This document shows positions 42,518 to 52,089 of a DNA stretch of 64,000 bases, piece by piece (the stretch's first letter is position 1; every line of letters starts with the position of its first letter). The stretch is from assembly GCF_009646095.1 (NCBI RefSeq), contig NZ_CP045725.1, positions 1,674,001 through 1,738,000 on the forward strand. Reading direction: 5' to 3'. The notes below the pieces were generated by a model that searched no databases, had not been told where the DNA came from, and saw only the letters and a list, made by a program, of their open reading frames with translations. This DNA comes from Raineyella fluvialis (lineage in GTDB: Bacteria; Actinomycetota; Actinomycetes; Propionibacteriales; Propionibacteriaceae). Both the position numbers and the translations under genes were made by a program.

Positions 42518-44347
42518 GTGAGCCCACTGGTGAGCGCCGTCGTGCCCTTCTGTGGGGTGGAGTCGTACATCGGGGCGTGCCTCGAGTCGATCCGCGCCCA
42601 GACCCTGGCCGACTTCGAGGTGATCCTCGTCGATGACGGCTCGGAGGACCGTTCCGCCGAGATCGCCGCCGAGGTCTGCGCGGCCGACCCCCGCTTCCGG
42701 GTCGTCACCCAGCAGCGCCGGGGACCTGGCCCGGCACGCAACCGGGGGATCGCCGAGGCCGACGGCCACTACCTCATGTTCGTCGACAGCGACGACCTGC
42801 TGGCGCCCCGCGCCTTCGAGCAGTTGACGAGCAGCCTCGAGGAGTCCGGGTCCGACTTCGCCGGCGCGCACGTCTGGCGGCTCGGCCTGCAGCGCGGTCT
42901 GGAGACCTCATGGGCGCATCGGGAACCGTTCGCCGAACGCCTGCGGCGCACCGGCATCCGTGAAGTGCCGCTGCTGATGCGCGACCGGATGGTGTGGAAC
43001 AAGATGTGGCGGCGCACGTTCTGGGACGAGCGCGGCTACGTCTTCCCGGAGATGCTCTTCGAGGACTTCCCGATCGCCCTGCGGGCGCACCTCGAGGCCG
43101 ACGCGGTCGACCTGTTGCCCGATCCCGTCTACGTCTGGCGGGAGCGGCCCAGCCGCGACTCCATCTCGCAACAGGGCGGCCAGGTCGCCAACGTCCGCGA
43201 CCGGGTCGCGGCGGCCCTGGCGGTGCTCGACACCGTCGACGCGCTCGGCGGCGACGAACTGCGCGAACTGGTCCACAGCCACCTCGTCGACGTCGACGTC
43301 CGCGAGGTGATGGGCTCCCTGCTCGACGCGGCCCCGGCCGACCTGGCCGCCATCGAGACCCTCGCCGCCGACCTGGGCGACCGGATCGACCCCGGGCGCG
43401 TCGCCCTGGCAGTCCCGGACCTGCGGGTGGCGTACGAGGCGCTGCGCACTCGCGACCTCGACCGCGTCCGTGGCATTGCCCGCTACCGCCGGGGCGAGCG
43501 CACCCCCGAGGTCCTCGCCGCGGCCGGTCGGACACCGAGGCCACTGCCCGTCCGGGCGGTCCGCAAGGGGATCGGTGTCGCGGGCCGGGCCGTCCCCACC
43601 CGACCGCGCCAGGCGCGGCTGGCCGACCTCACCGTCCTGCCGGGCGCCTTCCACTACCGGCTGACCGTGCCGCTGGCGAAGCCCCTGGCGATGATCGCCT
43701 CGGCGCGGGTGAGCATCGGGCCCGTACGGCCGAGAGTGAAGGCATCGCCGTTGCCGGGTGGCGTTCAGCTCGACGTCACCGTCGACACCGCCGACCTCGC
43801 CCGGCTGGAGCACACCACGCCCCTGCACGTCACGGTCCAGGCCGCCCCGCTGCTGTGGGACGGCGGCGTCGCGGTCGCTCCCGAGGACCTGCACGGCGCC
43901 CGCCGCGCCGGCTACTGGCTGCAGGCGGTCGCGCCGGAGGGTGTGCTGGCGTTCCGGCGGATCCGGCGGATCCCGGTCGTCGACCGCCTCGACCTCGTTG
44001 ACGGCGTGGTCCGGCTACACACCGACGGGCTCTCGGGGACCATCGTGGTCGAGCGCCCCTGGCCGACGCCGGCGGTCGAGGTGCCGATCGTCGACGGCAT
44101 CGCGTTCGTCACCGTCAGCGGACTGCTCGCCGGCGACCCACCCGACGACCCGGTCGGCCGTACGGCGCTGCGGCGGGTGCTCTTCCGGCGCGACTCGACC
44201 GTCGCGGCCGAGCCGATGGTGCTCTCGGGCCCGGGGATCGCGGCCGTGGCCGAGGGCCGCCGGGTCCGCCTGGGCCGGGACACCGAGGGCCGCCTGGTGC
44301 TCAGCCATGAACCCTACGGGGCGACGGAACCCCCGGCCGCGAGCTGA
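42518..44347 (+). CDS. GT2 glycosyltransferase with C-terminal beta-rich domain
   Basis: 609 residues. Residues 1-240 are a GT2 domain: VSAVVPFCGVESYIGACLES, VILVDDGSEDRSAEIA and YLMFVDSDDLLAPRAFEQL (DSDD metal motif), then RDRMVWNKMWRRTFWDERGY and FEDFPIALRAHL, the pattern of teichoic-acid-type GT2 enzymes. Residues ~380-600 hold a beta-rich region (LTVPLAKPLAMIASARVSIG, LLAGDPPDDPVGRTALRRVL), probably a carbohydrate-binding or structural domain. The GTG at 42518 has GAGGAGG upstream; the ATG-frame extension to 42452 lacks one. A paralogue lies at 46066, beyond pseI. Confidence 0.82.
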   Translation: MSPLVSAVVPFCGVESYIGACLESIRAQTLADFEVILVDDGSEDRSAEIAAEVCAADPRFRVVTQQRRGPGPARNRGIAEADGHYLMFVDSDDLLAPRAFEQLTSSLEESGSDFAGAHVWRLGLQRGLETSWAHREPFAERLRRTGIREVPLLMRDRMVWNKMWRRTFWDERGYVFPEMLFEDFPIALRAHLEADAVDLLPDPVYVWRERPSRDSISQQGGQVANVRDRVAAALAVLDTVDALGGDELRELVHSHLVDVDVREVMGSLLDAAPADLAAIETLAADLGDRIDPGRVALAVPDLRVAYEALRTRDLDRVRGIARYRRGERTPEVLAAAGRTPRPLPVRAVRKGIGVAGRAVPTRPRQARLADLTVLPGAFHYRLTVPLAKPLAMIASARVSIGPVRPRVKASPLPGGVQLDVTVDTADLARLEHTTPLHVTVQAAPLLWDGGVAVAPEDLHGARRAGYWLQAVAPEGVLAFRRIRRIPVVDRLDLVDGVVRLHTDGLSGTIVVERPWPTPAVEVPIVDGIAFVTVSGLLAGDPPDDPVGRTALRRVLFRRDSTVAAEPMVLSGPGIAAVAEGRRVRLGRDTEGRLVLSHEPYGATEPPAAS

Positions 44348-44435
44348 CCCGTCGTCGCGAGCCGAGTCGCCGCCCGCGCCGCCGCGCTACGGTAGGGCGT
44401 CGAGCCTGCCCGCTCGAGCCTGCCAGGAGGTCATC

Positions 44436-44981
44436 ATGCTGCGTCCCGCCACCGACGAGGACCGCGAGCGCGTCCGGGTGTGGCGTAACCACCCCGCCGT
44501 CCGTGCCGTCTCGCTGACCCGGCACGAGATCGGACCCGACGAGCACGCCGCCTGGTGGGCGCGGGTGCAGGGCGACCCGACCCGTGCGGTGCTGATCTAT
44601 GAACGCGGCGGGATCCCCGCCGGGGTCGTCTCGCTATGGGACATCGACCGCGAGGCCTCCGCGCTGTGGTGGGGCTACTACCTGGACAACGAGGGCCTCA
44701 CCGCGCGTGGCGAACTCCTGCCCGCCTGGATCCAGATCCAGCGCGACGCGGTGAAGTACGTCGACGCCATGGGCATCGCCACGATGGACGCCGAGGTGCT
44801 CGACGTCAACGAGGGCGTCCGCTCGTTCAACACCCGCCAGGGTTTCGCGGACGTGGAGACGTACGAACGCGACATCGACGGCAGCCCCACCCTGGTCCAC
44901 CACGTCCGCCGCACCCGGCAGCCCGCATCCAGCCCCATCGCGTCCAGCCAGCCCGCATCCGCCCAGCCCGAGGAGAAGTGA
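44436..44981 (+). CDS. GNAT acetyltransferase next to pseI, possibly PseH-like
   Basis: 181 residues. MLRPATDEDRERVRVWRNHP, EHAAWWARVQGD, and a C-terminal LDVNEGVRSFNTRQGFADVE fit the GNAT fold of sugar N-acetyltransferases such as PseH (WRN.P.V at the start, N..A..F....GF at the end). PseH acetylates UDP-4-amino-4,6-dideoxy-AltNAc in pseudaminic acid synthesis. Its stop is two bases before pseI, so the two are coupled, which supports a PseH-like role. The last ~25 residues (PASSPIASSQPASAQPEE) are a low-complexity tail. AGGAGG lies upstream of the ATG. Confidence 0.65.
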   Translation: MLRPATDEDRERVRVWRNHPAVRAVSLTRHEIGPDEHAAWWARVQGDPTRAVLIYERGGIPAGVVSLWDIDREASALWWGYYLDNEGLTARGELLPAWIQIQRDAVKYVDAMGIATMDAEVLDVNEGVRSFNTRQGFADVETYERDIDGSPTLVHHVRRTRQPASSPIASSQPASAQPEEK

Positions 44982-44983
44982 CC

Positions 44984-46036
44984 ATGCTCGACGAGATCCG
45001 CATCGGCGGTACCCTGATCGGCCCCGGGCACGAGCCGTTCATCATCGCCGAGATGTCCGGCAACCACGACGGCTCGCTGGACAAGGCTCTGGCCATCGTC
45101 GACATGGCCGCCGACGCTGGCGCTCACGCGATCAAGCTGCAGACCTACACCGCCGACACCATCACCCTCGACGTCGACAGCCCGGACTTCCGGCTGAAGG
45201 ACGACCACGAACTGTGGGGCGGCCGGCGCCTCTACGACCTGTACGAGGAGGCGCACACCCCCTGGGAGTGGCACCAGCCGATCTTCGACCGGGCCGCCGA
45301 GCGGGGACTGCTCGCCTTCTCCAGCCCGTTCGACCCGACCGCTGTCGAGTTCCTCGAGTCGCTCGGAGTGCCGGCGTACAAGATCGCCTCCTCCGAGATC
45401 GTCGACCTGCCGCTGGTCCGCCGAGCGGCGGTGTGCGGCAAGCCGATCATCATCTCCACCGGGATGGCCTCGCTCGGCGAGATCAACGCCGCCGTGGAGG
45501 CCGCCCGCTCGGTCGGCAACGAGCAGATCATCGTGCTGTCGTGCACCACCTCCTACCCGGCCGACCCCCGGGACTCGAACCTGCGCGGCATCCCGGTGAT
45601 GCGCGACGCGTTCGGGACGATGATCGGGCTGTCCGACCACACCCTCGGCATCGGGGCGGCCGTCGCCTCCGTCGCGCTCGGCGCGGTGCTGGTCGAGAAG
45701 CACGTCACGACCGACCGCGCCTCCGGCGGGGTGGACTCGGCCTTCTCCCTGGAGGGGCCGGAGCTCGCCGCCCTGGTCCGGGAGACCCGGACCGCCTGGC
45801 AGGCGATGGGTGAGCCGGTGATCGGCGCCCGCGACGCCGAGGCCGAGGGCCTGCGCTTCCGCCGCTCGCTCTACGTCACCCGCGACGTCAAGGCCGGGGA
45901 GCCTGTCGGCCCGGACAACGTACGCTCCGTCCGGCCTGCGCTCGGCCTGGCGCCCGACCTGTACTCCGTCGTCGAGGGGCGTACGTTCCGCCGCGATGTC
46001 GCCCGGGGCACCGCGCTGTCCTGGGACCTGATCTGA
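44984..46036 (+). CDS. pseI: Pseudaminic acid synthase (NeuB family)
   Basis: 350 residues. PseI condenses 6-deoxy-AltdiNAc with phosphoenolpyruvate to form pseudaminic acid. FIIAEMSGNHDGSLDKALAI, HAIKLQTYTADTITLD, and especially WGGRRLYDLYEEAHTPWEWH are the PseI-type signatures that set it apart from sialic acid NeuB. AYKIASSEIVDLPLV, IIISTGMASLGEINAAV and GLSDHTLGIGAAVASVALGA complete the TIM barrel. The C-terminal ~65 residues are an antifreeze-like SAF domain (RSLYVTRDVKAGEPVGPDNV). Normal length. The other pathway genes (pseB, C, F, G) are not in this window. Confidence 0.88.
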   Translation: MLDEIRIGGTLIGPGHEPFIIAEMSGNHDGSLDKALAIVDMAADAGAHAIKLQTYTADTITLDVDSPDFRLKDDHELWGGRRLYDLYEEAHTPWEWHQPIFDRAAERGLLAFSSPFDPTAVEFLESLGVPAYKIASSEIVDLPLVRRAAVCGKPIIISTGMASLGEINAAVEAARSVGNEQIIVLSCTTSYPADPRDSNLRGIPVMRDAFGTMIGLSDHTLGIGAAVASVALGAVLVEKHVTTDRASGGVDSAFSLEGPELAALVRETRTAWQAMGEPVIGARDAEAEGLRFRRSLYVTRDVKAGEPVGPDNVRSVRPALGLAPDLYSVVEGRTFRRDVARGTALSWDLI

Positions 46037-46065
46037 GGCCGGATCACGAGGACGAGGACGCCGCC

Positions 46066-48049
46066 GTGTCCGAGCAACCCCTGCTGAGCGTTGTCGTGCC
46101 CTTCTACAACGTCCAGGACTACATCGGCCCTTGCCTGGAGTCGTTGCGGGTGCAGACGCTGACCGACCTCGAGGTGATCCTCGTCGACGACGGCTCCCGC
46201 GACGGGTCGCTCGCGGTGGCCGAGGCGTACGTGGCGCGTGACCCGCGCTTCCGGCTCGTCCGTCAGGACAACGCCGGCCTGGGCCCCGCCCGCAACACCG
46301 GGACCGCCCACGCCACCGGCCGCTACCTGACCTTCGTCGACAGCGACGACCTCGTCGCCCCGCGGGCCTACTCACGGCTCGTCGGCTCGCTGGAGCAGAC
46401 CGGCTCGGACTTCGCCGCCGGCAACGCGTACCGGTTCAGCGCGGCCCGGGGGGTGTACCAGTCCTGGACGCATGAGATCCCGTTCGCCACCACCCGGCTC
46501 GCGACCACCATCGACGCGTTCCCCGAGCTGATGCGCGATCGGATGGTGTGGAACAAGGTCTACCGGCGCAGCTTCTGGGACACCGAGGGGTTCGCGTTCC
46601 CCGCGATCCGCTACGAGGACTACCCGGTCACCCTGCCCGCGTACCTGCGGGCCCGGTCGGTGGACGTCCTCGCCGACCACGTCTACTACTGGCGCGACCG
46701 CGAATCCGGCGACTCCATCACCCAACAGACGTTCCGGCTCGACAACGTCCGTGACCGGGTGGCCTCGGCCCTGCTGGTGCTCGACGGGCTGGATCGTACG
46801 GGGAACCACGACGAGGTCCGCCGGCGTGTCCACGCCTACCTCGTCGACGTCGACCTGGTGGCGCTCGCCGAGGCGCTCCTCGCCGCACCGGCCGTCGACC
46901 AGTCCGCACTGAAGGACCTCGCCACCACGCTGGCCGACCGCCTCGACCCCGCCGCCGACCGGCGCGCGGCCCCGCTCGCCGCCCAGCTGCACCGGTCGCT
47001 ACGGGCCCGCGACTGGGCCATGGTCAGGGCTCTGGCGCACCGCCGGGCCGGTGCCGGGGTCCCTACGCTCCTGGGTGACGTCGTGGCGATGATGCCCCAA
47101 GGGGTGGGCCGGTTGCCGGCGCTCGCCCGGGCCGTGGCCCCGCGCACCCGGCCGCAGCACCCGCTGCGCCGCCGGCTGCGCTCAACTCTGGTCGCTGCGG
47201 AATGGCAGGGGGACACCCTCCACCTCACCGTCGACTCCCGGCTGCGGGGGCGCTGGGCCGCCCGGGCCACCCCCGGGCGACGCTCGGATCCGGGGCCACC
47301 GCATCCGGGTCCGCCGGATCCGGATCGACGACCCGAGGACCGAAGGCCGGGATCCTCGAAATCTCCGCGCGGGTGACGTCGCGCGCGGACGGATTGCGGT
47401 GGACTATCGACGTCCCGCCCGCGGTGCTGGACCGGATCGGTGATCTCCCGACGTCTGGCGACCGGGCTGAGGGCCGTGCGCGGCTGGTCCTGCGGTTGCG
47501 GGCGGGAATCTTCCGGTGGGCGGGTGGTGTCCGCTTCGACCCGTCGGTGCTGCCCGCCGCCCATCGGTGCGTTGCTGGTGATCTGGTGGGGCTGGGGAGC
47601 GCCAGCCCTGAGGCCTCGACAGGGACCAGCGGCCGGGACCTGGCGGTGATCTCCTGGGCGGCCCGCGCGGCGTCCCCCACCCGACCTCCGCTCTCCCCGT
47701 CGTCACTGGGGTGTCCGTGGAGGGCGGCGACCTCGTGCTCCGGCTGGCCGAGGCGCTCCCTGCCGATGCGAGGCTCGTCGTCGCGCGTCCAGACCCCACC
47801 CCGGATCTGACCTCCGAGCCGACCGGCCGGGCCGTGCGCTTCAACGCCTGCGCGCTTGTCGCGGGCGACCCGCCGGACGACCCGGTGACCGGTGTCGCCG
47901 AGCGGGCGGTGGTGATGCTCCGCCCGGACCGTCGCGCTGTCCCGGTGCTGCTGGCCGGGGATGGCGCCACGGTCGTGGTGGGGGAGCGGCTGGTCGACTT
48001 CGCGGTGGGGTGGAACGGCTGCCTCGTGGTGCGGCAGAGCAGCCGATGA
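46066..48049 (+). pseudogene. GT2 glycosyltransferase paralogue broken by two or more frameshifts
   Basis: The first ~400 codons are sound: LLSVVVPFYNVQDYIGPCLE, VILVDDGSRDGSLAV, FVDSDDLVAPRAYSRLV, RDRMVWNKVYRRSFWDTEGF, a close paralogue of the protein at 42518. The frame is lost around 47,265 and ends at 47376. Protein-like sequence resumes in a second frame (AGILEISARVTSRADGLRW to RWAGGVRFDPSVLPAAH) and then a third (VSVEGGDLVLRLAEALPADA, LVAGDPPDDPVTGVAERAVV) to the TGA at 48049. The last part matches the C-terminal domain of the paralogue. Joined, it would be about 661 residues. Decay or base-calling errors; see findings. Confidence 0.7.
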
Positions 48050-48230
48050 GTTGGGCGGGCTCGGGAGTCCGACTGAACTGAGGACGAGGCCGTCATGCCT
48101 GACTCTGATCCGACATGGCCGTAGGTGGTGCGGTTAGCAGCGTCGTGCGGGGTGGCGGCCGGTTGGGGACCGCCGCGGGCAGACCTCGCCGAAAGGCTTG
48201 GTCACGCCCTTGAGATGACGCCTCAGCCCT

Positions 48231-48578
48231 TCACCCGACGAGATCGGTGATCACTGAGACCACCATGAAGCCCAACATGACTACGACGGTCAGCGCCATC
48301 AGGTAGTACGGCAGCATGGCCATGGAATACCAGACACCCTCCCCGGAGCGAATGCCGGCCCGGCGTACGCAGGCGGTGAGGTAGGGGCGGCTGAGGAAGT
48401 GGAAGATGCTGATCTTGCCGGGATCCCCACCATCCTGGGTGGTCGCCTTCCAGCGGCTGAGATAGCCGAGCCGACGAGACAGGTAGTAGCACCCGAACAC
48501 GATGCCGTAACCCAGTACCACGATGCCGTAGGTGATGTTGATCGCGAAGTACAACCACAAGCACGCCAGCGCCCCCAT
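48231..48578 (-). CDS. Small membrane protein at the end of the RHS island
   Basis: 115 residues. One long hydrophobic segment at residues 1-32 (LYFAINITYGIVVLGYGIVF), a basic-polar middle (YLSRRLGYLSRWKATTQD) and a second span at the C-terminus (MALTVVVMLGFMVVSVIT). The start is uncertain. I do not recognise the family. It is the last minus-strand gene after a series of immunity-type genes, so it might be another immunity protein, but that is only by position. Confidence 0.4.
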   Translation of the reverse strand: MGALACLWLYFAINITYGIVVLGYGIVFGCYYLSRRLGYLSRWKATTQDGGDPGKISIFHFLSRPYLTACVRRAGIRSGEGVWYSMAMLPYYLMALTVVVMLGFMVVSVITDLVG

Positions 48579-48793
48579 GACGGCACCATGACGAGTACCA
48601 ATGGCAAAATACGCCGCGGTTCAGCAGCGCCAAGCGACTCCGCCGACTCGGGAGAACTCATCCCAAACCTTCGAAACGTGCTATTATACCCTGCTCTGGG
48701 TCGATGGATTTCGTACCCGGGAGTGCCCTGAAGAACTTCCCAACGGACCCGCACAAATTGTCAGAAGCGGGGATCTTTGAAACGCGTATTTAC

Positions 48794-49126
48794 TCACTCA
48801 TAGAGGCTTGGCGACAAATCGAGGTCATCGAGAACTTCGAGGGGCACTCCCACCCACTCAGCCGCCTCCCTTGCCTGCCGCGATGAGATCTTCTTGAAGA
48901 AGTCGTCAAAGATCCTAAATGTCCACTTGTGAATCGTATTTCGCGCAAACTTCATCAACTCAATTTCGCTGACCGTGTCCTGGATCAGAAGAACGCCTTC
49001 TCTGCCAGAATAATCTTCCACAATGCGGTGCTCAAGGTGTGACGATTGCATGCGGCGACGTAGAATTATTCGGAAATCCCTGTCCCTCAATTTATCAAGA
49101 TGTATACGGGCCGCCATTCGATCCAC
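48794..49126 (-). CDS. Immunity-family paralogue lacking the membrane part
   Basis: 110 residues, GTG start at 49126. The C-terminal AREAAEWVGVPLEVLDDLDL matches IREVAAWAGVPLEIIDDPEL in the immunity candidate next to the main RHS toxin, so it belongs to the same family. The N-terminal two membrane spans present in the relatives are missing: it starts at about the position of their RRYWFRRVP segment (FRIILRRRMQSSHLEHRIVE). It may be a truncated remnant or a soluble version. The AT-rich codon use contrasts with the glycan genes to its left. Confidence 0.5.
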   Translation of the reverse strand: MDRMAARIHLDKLRDRDFRIILRRRMQSSHLEHRIVEDYSGREGVLLIQDTVSEIELMKFARNTIHKWTFRIFDDFFKKISSRQAREAAEWVGVPLEVLDDLDLSPSLYE

Positions 49127-49199
49127 GTCCTACCTCCATCACTCTCCTGGCGCGGCGCACGCCGGGCATGTACGCCCACCAAAAACTCCCCACCTTCAC

Positions 49200-49657
49200 C
49201 TACTTCGGATATTCGGCGTTCTCCTCGAACGGAACATTAGCCCATTCGGCAATTTCTCTTGCGTATCGCTGGCTGCGAGAGTTCGGATTCTCGACGTTCC
49301 ATGTGGTGAGACAGTCGGGATCGCGCTTCTTGCCGTCTGCTGTGATGATGAGTATATTCCTGGCTGGCAGAAATAGTGCAGTCGCAACCATTACGGACAG
49401 CACCCTCCGAATCTCCCCTCTCGGAATGGTCCGAAACCAAGAGTATCGCATCAACGTGTCGCCGAGCACGACCGTATTCCCCCCACCACAAGTATGTAAC
49501 TGGCTAACGCGAAGAGTACTAGAATCGTCCCACCCAGCCATGACCCGCTCAATATCGCCCACAGTCCAAGGGCAGCCGGCGGATATATGAGAATTCCTAG
49601 AAGGACAGGGAATACGACTGTTATCAAGTATCTTCTTCCATTCCAACTGAATTCCAT
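49200..49657 (-). CDS. Two-TM immunity candidate for the orphan RHS module, frameshifted
   Basis: ATG at 49657 with AGGGAG upstream. The first frame gives MEFSWNGRRYLITVVFPVLL and a second span up to SYILVVGG, then stops. The other frame gives NTVVLGDTLMRYSWFRTIPR, a soluble PH-like part, and ends SQRYAREIAEWANVPFEENA. One base added to the C6 run at 49479-49484 joins them into about 152 residues, the same build as the protein at 55476-55955 (159 aa). It lies 31 bp after the reconstructed stop of the orphan RHS toxin, so it is that module's likely immunity gene. Mechanism unknown; membrane location suggests it guards the membrane. Confidence 0.6.
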
Positions 49658-49688
49658 TGATTGCTCCCTGAGTTACCGTTTGCGCCTA

Positions 49689-49776
49689 TTATATCAATTC
49701 CCGTACACCGCAACTTGCGGATCCGGCGGTGGCGGTCACCACGTATGGGATATTGCGTGGCCAGCCGCGGTTAAGA
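49689..49776 (-). pseudogene. Detached C-terminal end of the orphan RHS toxin
   Basis: If the ISL3 element and one copy of its target repeat are removed, the orphan RHS frame continues from RHHPAYFLNR into GWPRNIPYVVTATAGSASCG and stops at a TAA at 49689-49691. This fragment is therefore the true end of that toxin, cut off by the insertion. It lies just before the immunity gene at 49657. Confidence 0.7.
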
Positions 49777-50703
49777 GGCTCTTCGCAGTTGAGGGTGTAG
49801 GTGCGCACTGAACTGGGGCCGACTCTGGGACATGGGCGTGAAGAAGGGCCCTGGGTTGGAAGATGGAGGTTCTCTACGCCGTCATCGCCAAGCCCAAGGC
49901 CCGTATGTCCCAGCCTACGTCACCCCTGTCCACTCCTTGCCTGGACGAGTTCTGCCGCCTCGATCGTCTCGGCCTGACGGTGGTCGGCCAGCAGGTCGCT
50001 CCCGACCACACCGTTCTGGTCTGCCACGTCGTCGCGCCCGGTGACGTGTGTCCCGCGTGCGGGCAACGCGGGACTGCCCGCGACATGGTGACCCGCCGAC
50101 TGGCGCATGTCCCGTTCGGCTGGTGGCCGACGATCCTGCACGTGCGGGTGCGCCGCTACCGGTGCTCGCAGTGCCGCAAGGTGTGGCGCCAGGACCTGCG
50201 GCCGGCCGCCTCGGCGCGGGCGAAGCTGTCGCGTGACGCGGTGACGTGGGCCTTGCGCGCGTTGGTGATCGATCGGATGTCGGTCGCCCGGATCGCCCAG
50301 GCGCTGGGCGTGGCGTGGAACACCGCGAACAAGGCCGTCCTCGCCGCAGGCCGCCAGCTGTTGATCGCCGACCCTGCCCGTCTGGGCGGGGTGGAGGTGA
50401 TCGGGGTCGATGAGCACGTGTGGCGCCACACCCGCCACGGCGAGCGCTACGTCACGGTGATCATCGACCTGACCCCGATCCGTGACCACACGGGCCCGGC
50501 GCGCCTCCTCGACATGGTCGAGGGACGTTCGAAGAAGGTGTTCAAGGCCTGGTGTCGGCGTACGACCTCATGTGTCGTGGTGGGTACGACCTGATGTGTA
50601 GGTCGGTTCCGGCGAGTTAACCCCTTGCTCGCCCGTGTGTGGGTGGGCCACCCTTCGATTCGTCAACCGCCAAGAAGACGAGACCGAAGGGTGGCTTACC
50701 CCC

Positions 50704-52089
50704 ATGATCCTGGATGAGGAGTCCTGGATGAACATCCGCCGTTTCCGCGTCCTGCACCAGGCAGGCGCGACGTATGCCGAGATCGCCCGTGAGTGCGGGT
50801 GTGACTGGCGCACCGTCCGTAAGTACCTGACGGCCGACGCTCTGGTCGGCCCTCCGAAGGCCCCGCCGAGGGCGGGGACCCAGCCGGCGCTGATCACCCC
50901 GTTCGTCTCGGTGGTCGAGGGCTGGCTGCGCGCCGATATCGGGTTGAAGGCCAGCGTGATCCATGAACGACTGGTCGCGCAGTACGGCTTCACCGGCCAC
51001 TACCAGCGGGTGAAGATGTTCGTCGCGACGGCCCGGCCCCGGATCAGCGCCGAACTGGACGCCGACGACGAGAACCGGCTGACCGGCCTGCACCGTCGCT
51101 TCGAGACCCAGCCCGGGGTGCAGGCCCAGGTCGACTGGGGCGATGAGGGCGATCTGCTCGCCCATGTCGGGATCGGACACGTGTACTCCTTCCACATGGT
51201 CCTGGCACATTCCCGCGACCCGTTCTGCCTGTTCACGACCAGCACCGACCTGGCCACGTTCTGGGAGGCCCACCGCGCCGCGTTCGACCACTTCGGCGGG
51301 GTCCCGGCCCAGATCGTCTACGACCGCACCAAGACCGTGATCAAACGCCACGTCGCCCCCAGGGCGCCGGTCCCGCTCCATCCCGAGGCCGCGGCGTTCG
51401 CCGATCATTACGGCTTCGACATTGATGTCCTGGCCGCCTACCGGCCCACCGGCAAGGGCAAGATCGAACGCCAGGTCGACATCGTGCGCGACCACGTCGT
51501 CGCCGGGCGCCGGTTCGACTCCCTGGCCGAGCTCCAGACCGCTTTCACCGACTGGCTCGCGATCCGCCGCGCCCAGGTCCACCGCACCCACGGTGAAGTC
51601 ATCGCCGTGCGCGCCGAGGCCGACCGCGCCGCCCTCGCGCCGATCCCGCCACACCCGTATCTGGTCTGTGAGTCCCACCTGCGCCGCGTCGGCAAGGACG
51701 CCCTGGTCTCCTTCGAAGCCAGCTTCTACTCGGTGCCCGCCGCCCGGATCCGGCCCGGCCAACGCGTCGCCGTCCGGGCCGGCGCCGACACCCTCACCAT
51801 CCACACCCTGACCCCCGACCCCGACGGCACAACCCTGCTCACCACCCACACCCGCGCCACCCGCCGCGGGCAGTGGGTCATCGACCCGGCCCACTGGGAC
51901 GGACTGCCCGACGGCCACACCCGCGCGACCGTCATCGAACTCCCCACCCGACCCGCCGCCGCGAGCGTCGACGGCGCGGGGACGGGCCCGCTCGCAGCCG
52001 TGGTCGCTCATCACCGTGCCGATGTTGCCGTGGCCCGCCGTGACCTGGCCGCCTACCAAGCCCTCGCCGCCGGACGGGGACGGGCGTGA
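50704..52089 (+). CDS. istA: IS21-family transposase IstA
   Basis: 461 residues from the ATG at 50704; the frame extends upstream to 50635 but into the terminal repeat. The N-terminal helix-turn-helix is RFRVLHQAGATYAEIARECG. The DDE core lies at VQAQVDWGDEGDLL, QIVYDRTKTVIKRH and PTGKGKIERQVD. A C-terminal beta-barrel (VSFEASFYSVPAARI) follows. Full length and unbroken, so the element may be able to move. Overlaps istB by four bases (GTGA). Confidence 0.95.
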   Translation: MILDEESWMNIRRFRVLHQAGATYAEIARECGCDWRTVRKYLTADALVGPPKAPPRAGTQPALITPFVSVVEGWLRADIGLKASVIHERLVAQYGFTGHYQRVKMFVATARPRISAELDADDENRLTGLHRRFETQPGVQAQVDWGDEGDLLAHVGIGHVYSFHMVLAHSRDPFCLFTTSTDLATFWEAHRAAFDHFGGVPAQIVYDRTKTVIKRHVAPRAPVPLHPEAAAFADHYGFDIDVLAAYRPTGKGKIERQVDIVRDHVVAGRRFDSLAELQTAFTDWLAIRRAQVHRTHGEVIAVRAEADRAALAPIPPHPYLVCESHLRRVGKDALVSFEASFYSVPAARIRPGQRVAVRAGADTLTIHTLTPDPDGTTLLTTHTRATRRGQWVIDPAHWDGLPDGHTRATVIELPTRPAAASVDGAGTGPLAAVVAHHRADVAVARRDLAAYQALAAGRGRA

